64,000 nt of DNA, from NCBI RefSeq assembly GCF_001700435.1, contig NZ_LYPC01000016.1, forward strand, positions 124,001 through 188,000. The letters are read 5' to 3'. Position 1 is the first letter of the stretch; each line of letters begins with the position of its first letter. This document shows positions 7,990 through 17,400 of this stretch, in pieces. This stretch comes from Paenibacillus pectinilyticus. Its GTDB lineage: Bacteria > Bacillota > Bacilli > Paenibacillales > NBRC-103111. The position numbers were made by a program, and so were the translations under genes. The notes below the pieces were generated by a model. The model ran no database searches. It was given only the letters and a program-made list of their open reading frames with translations, and was not told where the DNA came from.

Positions 7990-9647
7990 AGCTCCACCAC
8001 ACCTTCTATCGTCACTGCCTCCGGCCACAAGTGGCGCGCCATCCGATTCGCTGCGGTCGTGTAGAAGCTGTTGCCCGCGAAAAATGGTTGAGCCGGCTTC
8101 GACGTGATGATACTTCCATCGAAAAACATCGCACAATCCTCGCCATACTTGGCGCAAAATTCAATATCATGTGAGACCATGACGATCGTCACGCCCTCAC
8201 TATGGAGCTTTCTGAGAAACGTGCCGAGCTTCTCTTTGAAAAAGCCATCCAGCCCCTTCGTCGGCTCGTCGAGCAGCAGGATTCTCGGCTCCAGTAGGAG
8301 TACTTTCGCCAGCGCTGCCCGCTGTTGTTCGCCTCCACTGAGATCATAGGGATGCATCGCAAGCAGCGGCGTAAGCTCAGCGAACTGAACCACGGCATCC
8401 ACTTTGAGCCGTTTCTCTTCCTGCGTAAAAGGCGTATCTGAGAGCATTTCATACAGATCTAGCTCGACCGTTTTCTTCACGAACAAGGCAGCTGGGTTCT
8501 GAGGCAGCACGCCTAAGCGATTGACGAAAAGCTGCTTTGCACTCATTTTGGCGGGATTCTGGCCTCCAATCAGCACTTTGCCCCGATATGGCTGTAGGAT
8601 ACCGTTGATGAGGGATAGGGTAGTCGTTTTCCCTGTGCCATTGCCGCCGACTAGGCAGTAAAATTGGCCTTCTCGAACCTCGAAGGAAAGGTCTTTGATC
8701 GTATCGGCTCCATGCTTTTCATGCCGGAACCAGACATCTTTGAACTGAACCGCAAGGGGGCTTTGGCGGACAGCGATAGTAGTTTCTATTTTCAACTCGG
8801 GTGCAGCCGCTTTATCTGCCAAATAGCTGCTAAGCCATTGCCGCCCCTCTTTTACAGTAACGGGACAGCGCAACTCTCCCTTATCCACCCCTGCGTAAAT
8901 CTGCATTGGCGTCGGCATGGAAGCGAACATCGGATGCCGGAGCTTGCGCAAAATCTCTCCTACCTTCGGTGGTGTATCGTCCGCAATAACGCGGCCTTGA
9001 TCTAGCACAATCAGCCGATCCGTGATAGGCAGAACCTCCTCCAGCCGATGCTCCGTCATAATAATCGTCGTGCCGAGCTCCCGATTGATTTTGCTGATGG
9101 TCTCCAAGAAATCCGCAGCAGCAATCGGATCCAGCTGGGAGGTAGGCTCGTCCAGAATGAGCACCGAAGGATGCATCGCCATGATGGACGCCAAGTTCAG
9201 CAGCTGCTTCTGGCCGCCTGAAAGCTCTGTCACACTTTTGTGAAACCACGTCTGGATGCCGAAAAAGCTCGCCATTTCCGCCACACGCAACCGGATTGTC
9301 GACTGATCATAGCCTAGACTCTCCAGCCCAAAGGCCAGCTCGTGCCATACCTTATCCGTTACGATCTGGTTATCCGGACTTTGCAGCACAAATCCAATCT
9401 CCGATGCTTGAGTACGAGTGTCTACTTCTTTCAACGCATGCCCTTGAAAAAACACGTCCCCGCTACGCTGGCCATGCGGCGTAAGTACGCTCTTCAGATG
9501 GCGAAGCAGCGTGCTCTTCCCACAACCGGATTTGCCGCAAATGGTGATGAACTCACCGCTCCTAATCGTAAGCTGAATGGCGGATAATGCTTCTTTCTCC
9601 TGCATAGGAAAGGCAAAACTTAGATCCTTGATGTGGTAAACTTCCAT
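7956..9647 (-). CDS. Energy-coupling factor ATPase, two fused ATP-binding domains
   Basis: A 563-residue cytoplasmic ATPase with two complete ABC domains, like YkoD-type fused EcfA1-EcfA2. Domain 1 has Walker A GKSGCGKST, signature SGGQKQLLN and Walker B ILDEPTSQLD. Domain 2 starts near residue 310 with Walker A GGNGTGKTT, signature SGGEQQRAALAK and Walker B LLDEPTKGLD. It powers the ECF importer encoded by its neighbours. ATG 9647 (MEVYHIKDL) is preferred over the longer frame because GGAGGG lies 6 bases before it. It overlaps the end of ecfT by 28 bases and the start of the S component by 34 bases, which indicates tight translational coupling. Confidence 0.93.
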   Translation of the reverse strand: MEVYHIKDLSFAFPMQEKEALSAIQLTIRSGEFITICGKSGCGKSTLLRHLKSVLTPHGQRSGDVFFQGHALKEVDTRTQASEIGFVLQSPDNQIVTDKVWHELAFGLESLGYDQSTIRLRVAEMASFFGIQTWFHKSVTELSGGQKQLLNLASIMAMHPSVLILDEPTSQLDPIAAADFLETISKINRELGTTIIMTEHRLEEVLPITDRLIVLDQGRVIADDTPPKVGEILRKLRHPMFASMPTPMQIYAGVDKGELRCPVTVKEGRQWLSSYLADKAAAPELKIETTIAVRQSPLAVQFKDVWFRHEKHGADTIKDLSFEVREGQFYCLVGGNGTGKTTTLSLINGILQPYRGKVLIGGQNPAKMSAKQLFVNRLGVLPQNPAALFVKKTVELDLYEMLSDTPFTQEEKRLKVDAVVQFAELTPLLAMHPYDLSGGEQQRAALAKVLLLEPRILLLDEPTKGLDGFFKEKLGTFLRKLHSEGVTIVMVSHDIEFCAKYGEDCAMFFDGSIITSKPAQPFFAGNSFYTTAANRMARHLWPEAVTIEGVVELCKRSAQLASV

Positions 9648-10510
9648 TTGATTCCCTCCACAATCTGAATGCACACAGGCAGTAAGCACAGCGAGCCGTA
9701 AGCGATAAAGAAAGCCACACTACGTAGCGTGATGTCATGAACATGAATCGATGGGAAATAACGAATCGTATTCTCCCCCATCCAAGCGCCTGCGCCCACA
9801 ACAAGAATGAGCCCAGCCATAATCATGCTAACCCATACATCCCTTCGATCGAATCGAAAAAGGGAGAAGCTTGTTCGGCCCGGCAACCCGTATCCTCTCG
9901 ATTTCATCGAGTCAGCGGTTTCGATCGCATTTTCCAACGCCCACGTCGTCATTATTGAAAGAATCCGAATCCCGTTACGGGCCCGGTTCACAATATTCCC
10001 CTGCGAAGCGTCCCTCCCGATACAGCGCTGCGCATTCGAAATAGTCTTTAACTGCGTTAAATACCTCGGAACAAAACGAAGCACCATCGAGAGAATCAAC
10101 GACAGCGCGGGCATGATTTTGCCGAACAAATAAATGAATTTATCCGAGGTCATTACTGCGTTATAGCAAGAAAACCACACAATAACCGTGATATACATAC
10201 ACGCGGCAGCCACTCCATACAGGATGGATTCGAGTGTGATCGGATTACCATTACGAAGATAGAACAGGATCGTCACACCTGCGTGACTGAAAACGGGGTT
10301 CATCACAGCCATCACGACGAGCAGCGGCATCAGATACAGCCCATTGAATTTGGCAGCCCTCTTTCCTTTTAGCAAAATGGAATACATCGTAGCACTAATG
10401 AGTGCTATTCCTTGAAAAATCGGGTGCATGAACACCATGCTGCCTACGATCATTGCCACGAAGTATACCAAATTAATAACCGGATGAAATGTGGAGAAGG
10501 AATCTCTCAT
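9620..10510 (-). CDS. ecfT: Energy-coupling factor transmembrane protein EcfT
   Basis: A 296-residue integral membrane protein. Hydrophobic helices occupy the first 150 residues. A cytoplasmic coupling region follows, containing ALENAIETADSMKSRGYGLPGR (near residue 195), the EcfT hallmark whose xRG signature contacts the ATPases; here it is SRG rather than ARG. EcfT bridges the S component and the ATPase. Its ATG shares a base with the TAA of the preceding DUF4430 gene (TAATG), a sign of coupled translation, and GCAGGTGG sits upstream. The gene order DUF4430 protein, T, A, S places it in the cobalamin-riboswitch operon. Confidence 0.92.
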   Translation of the reverse strand: MRDSFSTFHPVINLVYFVAMIVGSMVFMHPIFQGIALISATMYSILLKGKRAAKFNGLYLMPLLVVMAVMNPVFSHAGVTILFYLRNGNPITLESILYGVAAACMYITVIVWFSCYNAVMTSDKFIYLFGKIMPALSLILSMVLRFVPRYLTQLKTISNAQRCIGRDASQGNIVNRARNGIRILSIMTTWALENAIETADSMKSRGYGLPGRTSFSLFRFDRRDVWVSMIMAGLILVVGAGAWMGENTIRYFPSIHVHDITLRSVAFFIAYGSLCLLPVCIQIVEGIKWKFTTSRI

Positions 10511-11451
10511 TATTTTCGACCACCTGCCCCAGCCTGATCCCCGCCAATATCGCGCCCTAGATCACAAGTATAGACCCAGTCGATGACATCGCCATCTTTG
10601 AGCATATACCGACTCGCTCCATAATTAGGAAACCAGCCATTCACTTTATACATCCAGCCGCTGAGCTCGCCGCAGTCAAACTCATAAATATTATGAATCC
10701 CCTCGATATAATTGCTGTTATAAATCGGTGTCATGGAGAACTCCATGTGAATTTTGTTCTTCTTCATTTCTCTAAGCAGTACATCGAACACGGATTCTCC
10801 CTCGAAAAAGGTCACCTTCTGTGCTGGATAAATCACACCATCTGCTGGCAGAACCTCCAGCTTATCCTTATTAAAACTGCTCATATGAGTCAAAATGGTT
10901 TTGCAGGTCACGGATAACGTTGCGGTTAACGTTTTCTTTTTATTGACGGTGACATCCTGCCACTCGGTGGGCTTCGGTTTGCCATCAGGCACGGGCTCGG
11001 TTTGGAATTTATCCTTCGTTGGTGCTGGTGTTGGCTGCGCAGAAGGAGTCGCTGTTTCCATTGCAGGATTCGTAGTCGCAGTTAGCGTCGATACTGCCTG
11101 ATCTGCATGCTTGCTTGTCTCTGTTGTTGGTGGCTTAGCCGTTTCTTGATTTGGCTTCGCTGACTCCGCTAACTGTGGGATGTCCTTCTGCTGATTGTTC
11201 TCCGATGGTGTTGGCGATGTTGCTGTTCCTTGCTCCTTAGCACCTTCCCGATCTGGTGTTACTGTCGATACTGCAGTAGGAATCGCCTGCGTTTCTCCCA
11301 GTCTTGCTGCTGAATCGCTAGTACTTCTCGGGCTATTTCCCCCCCAGAAGAAGGCCGCAGCCAACACCCCAATGATGCCAATAGCCACCAGCCACTTCTT
11401 GATTGACATGCGCTTCTTCACATCCTTAACTAACAAAGCAAGGGCAATCAT
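10510..11451 (-). CDS. Membrane-anchored DUF4430 (transcobalamin C-terminal-like) protein
   Basis: A 313-residue protein in three parts. An N-terminal signal anchor spans about residues 15-37 (IKKWLVAIGIIGVLAAAFF). A Thr/Pro/Ser/Glu-rich linker of about 110 residues follows. From about residue 165 there is a DUF4430 domain, with the diagnostic GELSGWMYKVNGWFPNYGASRY and LKDGDVIDWVYTCDLGRD. DUF4430 is the bacterial relative of the beta domain that closes over vitamin B12 in transcobalamin and intrinsic factor. The linker would hold the domain in the wall space above the ECF importer, so it may hand ligand from the surface protein to the S component (inferred). It starts 27 bases after the giant gene's stop. 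The N-terminus could alternatively begin at MSIKKW. Confidence 0.85.
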   Translation of the reverse strand: MIALALLVKDVKKRMSIKKWLVAIGIIGVLAAAFFWGGNSPRSTSDSAARLGETQAIPTAVSTVTPDREGAKEQGTATSPTPSENNQQKDIPQLAESAKPNQETAKPPTTETSKHADQAVSTLTATTNPAMETATPSAQPTPAPTKDKFQTEPVPDGKPKPTEWQDVTVNKKKTLTATLSVTCKTILTHMSSFNKDKLEVLPADGVIYPAQKVTFFEGESVFDVLLREMKKNKIHMEFSMTPIYNSNYIEGIHNIYEFDCGELSGWMYKVNGWFPNYGASRYMLKDGDVIDWVYTCDLGRDIGGDQAGAGGRK

Positions 11452-11477
11452 ATGCCCCTGCTCGTCTTTTCCTATTT

Positions 11478-14400
11478 CTATTTCACATCGGTCATATCAT
11501 ATAAACGATTTTGTCCATTCAGCAGCCGGTCATAAGCGACAAGAGCATACATGGCCTGATCGCTCGCCATCGGATCCACATCACCTGGCTTGCCACCGCC
11601 ATTATCGACACCACCAGATTTCACATGGTAGAAGCCGCCGTTTGTTGCGGAGAAGCTTAACAAAGCATTGATGGCCGAGTTGCCATTTTTGATAAAGCGC
11701 GCATCTGTATGCGGATTAATACCAAGTCCCGTCAGGGCTACAATCACCTGTGCAGAGCTTTCAGAATTCGCAACTCCTTGAGTGGCATACCCGCCATCTG
11801 ACGTCTGACTCTTCGATAACCAAGCAAGTGCGCGATCTACAGCATCCTGAACGTTCTTATTCGTTTTGTAATAAGGTGTCAGCCCTTGGATCGCCATCGC
11901 CGTAATATCCGGGTCCGACGCGGTCGCACTCTCACCTAAAGCCCATCCACCGTCGGATAGTTCCCTGTTCAAAATAAAGTCGACCAACAGCTCTCTAGTC
12001 GTCTGTTTCTTAACGTCGTTAACTACTGGAATATCATAGTTTTTGCTGTCTAGGGCAATAAGAGCAAAGATGGGTCCATTAATTCCTTGTTTGATCAAAG
12101 TCTCGTAATCAGCAAGCCACACTCTTAAGTTGTAGCCAGCTACCTCATCCACACTTCGACCCATAGACGTAAGGCCCAGAATAGCTCGATCATACTCCGT
12201 ATATTTTACTGCGTGCAGCTTGCCTGACTTTTCTTTTAAAATCTTTTCGACATTCGCGTAGTATTTGGCGTAATACGCATCAGGAACTGGAACGCCGGAG
12301 CGCGCCAGTCCTAGTATTGTCCAATCTCCACCTATCGTAGCTAGGGTAGGATCGGTTATAGTTTGCTGCAAAAATGCCGCAGTCTGATTAATTTGTTTTT
12401 CAACTTCAGCCTTCTTAGCCGCATCCGGCTTAATCGTCCCTTGACCTGTATCCGCTTTAGCGTGATATGCTCTCATCGCAACAACCGTTGCCATTTCGCG
12501 AGTTACCTCATCGCTTGGCTGGAAACGGTTATCCCAACCGGACATCAATCCTTGCGCAATCGCAGTCTGCACACTCGCTTTGGCCCAAACGGAAACTTGA
12601 GCCTCGTCTTCGATCACTGCCGTCTGTCCAGCAACTGGTAGGCCAAGTGCTTTAACAATGATGACCGCCATTTGCTCACGCGTCATCTTCTCATTTGGAT
12701 TGAACTGATCATCGCTGTACCCAGAGATGAACCCTGCTTGGTAAGCTGTATTCACGTAGGAATAGAACCAGTCATCTGGTGTAACATCCTTGAAACTAGT
12801 GGCTTTGCTTGTTTTCACATCTAAGCCAAGAACGCCGACTAGCATTTTTGTGAACTCTGCTCGTGTAACAGTAGTTTGTGGGTTGAACTTACCGTAGCTG
12901 CCGCTGACAAAAGCTTTCTGCGACGCCTCGCCGATCGCGTCGAGGGCCCAGGTGGAGATGGTGGTGGCGTCTGTGTACAGTTTATTTAGATCGGACGTCG
13001 CTACATCGCTAACTGTGTACGAAACGAAACTCGTGAAGTGATTCGTTTTAATGATCAAATCATTGCCAATTACATAAGCATATGTGATCTTTTCATTACC
13101 CTTAGTTGCTTCAATCCCTTTAGCCTCTGACTCATAAATCTCGATTGGCGTAAAGGTATTTCCTTCGATAAATCCGGCTTGCTGGTCTTTTGCGCCTTTA
13201 ATGACTAAAGTAAGTGGCTTATCGAATATCACCGATTGGTTTGCGTTACCCATTGCAAATGCGTGGGTTAGCTTCAGCTGCTTCACGATATCATTGCTTA
13301 GGCCGCTTTTCACCAAGTTTTGAAGTGATGCATCCGATTTATCTAACGCAGTAAGGAGTTCAATATTTGAATTCCCCGATTTCAGCACCGTCCCCTTATC
13401 GATGGAAAGTGAAACATCGCCTTTGACTGCGGTAATCATTGGAATGCTGTCTTTCACGTCTTCTAGGTTAAGGATAACTTTCGATGTCACATTAGGAATG
13501 TTAATTGTGATTAATTCTTTGTCTTTCAGTTCTTTGGTAATGTTTACTGGGTAATCTTGACTAATATTAGCTGGAACATCAATGGTTGGTTTTTTATCAT
13601 TTGGGTTAATGATTGGGCCAGTTGGTAGTGTTCCTGGTGGTATCTTTTGCCCTAAATCTTCCCCATAGTTTGTTGTATACCGCCATTGAATCGAATCGCC
13701 ATCCTTAAGCGTGTTATATCTGTCGGCTCCGTAATTCGGGTAGGTGCCGTTTACGTTATACATCCATCCGCTGCCAATCCCATATCTATCAACATCTAAC
13801 TCTTTATAGCCATCAATGGCTTGCACATAAACACTGTTATATGTGGAATTCCAAATATATAAATAATTAATTCCACGATTTTCGAGCGTTCTCTTGAGTA
13901 CACTCCATACCGTATCCCCATTCTGAAGCTCTAGACTTAATTCTGGAACGATATATCCCTTATTAACGGTCAGCACATCTACAGATAAAGTTACATGCTT
14001 TGAAGTGGGGAGAGGCGTTTCTACCACACTAGACGTGTATGCAATAAAGTCAGTGAAATGCTTCGTCTTAACAATCAGATCATTCCCGTTATCATAAGCA
14101 TATTCAAGATTACCACTGGCGTAGCCTTCTAAATCACTAGCAAATTTCTTAATGACATGAATAACACCATTTTGAATATAAGCCGTTTGCTTCCCTTTCA
14201 TTCCCGCAAAGGTAAGTGTAATAAATTCATTAAACTCGATACGATTGCTGCCACCTAGTGTAATGGCTTGGTTTACCTTATCAAGTTGCTCCCCATTCGT
14301 AATAATCGTGTTTACTTTATCTTTTAACGTGGGTGCTGTCGTATCGTTAGAGGTAATTAACTCGATCGCCGTTGAATCACCGCTGATAATCTGCGCTCCC

Positions 14401-17400
14401 TTTGGAATGGCAATTGAGACAATCCCTTTGACAGCCTCTATTTTTGGCAAGCTGCTGTTTAAAGGCAAATTAACTTGAATTTTCGAATTGTTATTACTTG
14501 GAATTTCTATTGTGATTTCTTTATTGGTATCGGCATTCGTTACAGAAATTACATAATCCTTATTGTCAGAAGGAATCAAGATTTTCGGTTGATCCACGTT
14601 CGGTAAGGGAATTTCATTTTCTCCTGGAAGCGGCGTTTCTACCTTTACATCAGACATATCATAAAGACGATTGTTTCCATTTACGAATCGGTCATAAGCC
14701 ACAAGTGCGTAGGTGCCTTGGTCTGTTGCCATGCCATTTACACTGCTTGTTTTAATATGCTTGAATCCGCCATCTGCTACTGCAAATGACATCAAAGCAT
14801 CCATAGCCGACTTACCATACTTGATAAATCTTGTATCTGTATTGGGATTGATTCCTAGCGCTGTTAATGCAGTAATGACTTGCGATATGCTTTCGCTGCT
14901 TGTTCCGAAGCCACCCTCACTATCCTGCTTGCTTGACAGCCAAGCAACTGCTCGATCTCCCGCACTTTTGACCTCTGGTTGGGTCATATAATATGGAGCT
15001 AACGCCTGCAATGCCATCGAGGTTAAATCGACATCAGCACTTGTGGTTCCGAAGCCCCAACCACCTGCATTGATTGTACCTTTTTTAACTTCTTTATCTA
15101 AAATATATCCAATAAGCTTATCTCTGGTTACCTGTACTTTCCCATCCGCTACTACAGGAATCTGATAATTCTTAGCATCAAATGCTAGAAGTGCGAAGAT
15201 AGGTCCATTTATTCCTTGGGTAATGACATAATTGTAATCCGAGAGTGCATTCGTGAGATCAAAGTTCCCCACATGCTTGGGGTCTTTACCAATAGAAGAC
15301 AATCCTAGAATGGCTCTCGAGTGCTCAGTACCTTTTGTCGTATCCAGTACGCCCTTATTTGTTACCATTAATTCATTTACATTTGCAACCACATTATTGT
15401 AATACGATTGATAATAACCCTCAGGCACTTCGTAGTTAGCCCTTGCCAATGATAGGACTGACCATTCCCCACCACTTGTTCCGAAAGTTGGGTGAGCAAC
15501 TGTTTTTAAAATATAAGCCAAATTCTTATTCAACTGATTTTTATAAATAATTGCCATATTAACTTTATAAATAACCGTAAAAGTTTGCTCTGCCTTATTA
15601 CCTGCTAAATCTGTAGCAGTTACGGTAACCGTGTTTGAACCCGTGTTAAGAACAAGATTGTATTGTCCATCAACCTTTGAGATGACAGTTCCGTTTAGTT
15701 TTACTTCCGGAGTTAGGACTCCAGGGGTATTATCAGTCACTTCCACACTGAAGCTTAAATTTGCTTGGGATACTTCCTCGTTATTCGTTAATCCGCTTAC
15801 GGTAATCGTCGGTTTCTCTGTGTCAGGTAATTTATAGGTAACTGTAAAAATTTGCTCTGCCATATTGCCTGCTACATCCGTTGCAATTACAGTAACCGTA
15901 TTTGCTCCTGCGTTAAGAGCAAGATTATATTGTCCATCCACTTTGGAGATGACAAGCCCGTTCAGTTTCACTTCTGGTGTTAGGATTCCCGGGGTATTAT
16001 CAGTCACTTCCACGCTGAAACTTAAATTAGCTTGGGATACTTCCTGGTTATTCGTTAATCCGCTAACAGTAATCGTTGGTTTTTCTGTGTCCAGTACATT
16101 ATAGGTGACCGTAAAAGTTTGTTCTGTCGTATTACCTGCTAAATCCATAGCAGTTACAGTAACCGTGTTTGCTCCCGTGTTAAGAACAAGATTATATTGT
16201 CCATCCACTTTAGGGATGACAGTTCCGTTCAGTTTTACTTCTGCTGTTAGGACTCCTGAGGTATTGTCAGTCACTTCCACACTGAAGCTTAAACTTGCTT
16301 GGGATACTTCCTGGTTATTCGTTAGTCCGCTAACAATAATCGTTGGTTTTTCTGTATCTTCAACCTGGACATCAGTCATGTCATAAAGACGCTTGCTCCC
16401 ATTTACAAATCGATCAAAGGCTACTAGTGCATAGGTACCTTGATCTGAAGCCAAGTTGTTTACACTACCCGTACTTGTATGTTTGAAACCGCCATTTGCT
16501 ACGGCAAATGAAAGCAAAGCATCCAGGGCTGATTTTCCATTCTTCATAAATCTTGTATCGGAACTGGGATCAATTCCAAGTGCTGTTAAAGCCGTAATAA
16601 CTTGTGAAATACTTTCGCTGCTTGCTCCAAATGTGCCGTCACTGCCTTGCTTTTTCGACAACCAAGCAATTGCCCGGTCTCCAGCGCTTTTAACATCTGG
16701 TTGAGACTGATAATAGGGTGCAAGAGCCTGCAGCGCCATCGAAGTCAAATCGACATCGGCTGTTCCGAAGCCCCAGCCACCTGCATCGACTGTACCCTTT
16801 TTCACTTCTTTATCTAAGATATATCCAATTAGTTTCTCTCTAGTTACTTGTTCTTTTCCTACTGCTACTGTTGGAATCTGATAGTCCCTAGTATCAAAAG
16901 CAAGAAGAGTGAAGATTGGTCCATTTATGCCCTGGCCAATGACATAATTGTAATCCGCAAGTGCATTCGTAAGATCATAATCCCCCACATGCTTCGGATC
17001 TTTACCAATAGAAGCCAGTCCTAAAATTGCTCTTGAATGTTCTGTGCCCTTCGTTTTATCCAACACACCGTTGTTCTTAATCATGTTTTCTTTTACTGCA
17101 GCAACCACGTTATTATAGTACGTTTGATAATACCCCTCAGGCACTACATAATTAGCTCTTGCCAAGGAAAGTATAGTCCATTCTCCGTTCAGTGTTCCAA
17201 ACGTTGGGTTGGTGACTGTTCTTACGAGATATGCTAAATTTTTATCTAATTGGGCCTTGGCAGTAATTGCTGCGCTAATCTTGTAAGTGAGAGTAAATGT
17301 TTGTAAGTTCGTATTACCAGCTACATCTGTTGCTGATATTGTGATCGTATTTGTACCAGCAATAAGTACAAGTGGATAAACACCACTCACTTTTGAAATA

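Noticed and set aside
8881..9249. Frames overlapping the EcfA gene
   Set aside because: The sense-frame ABC motifs are complete; the alternative frames have no support.
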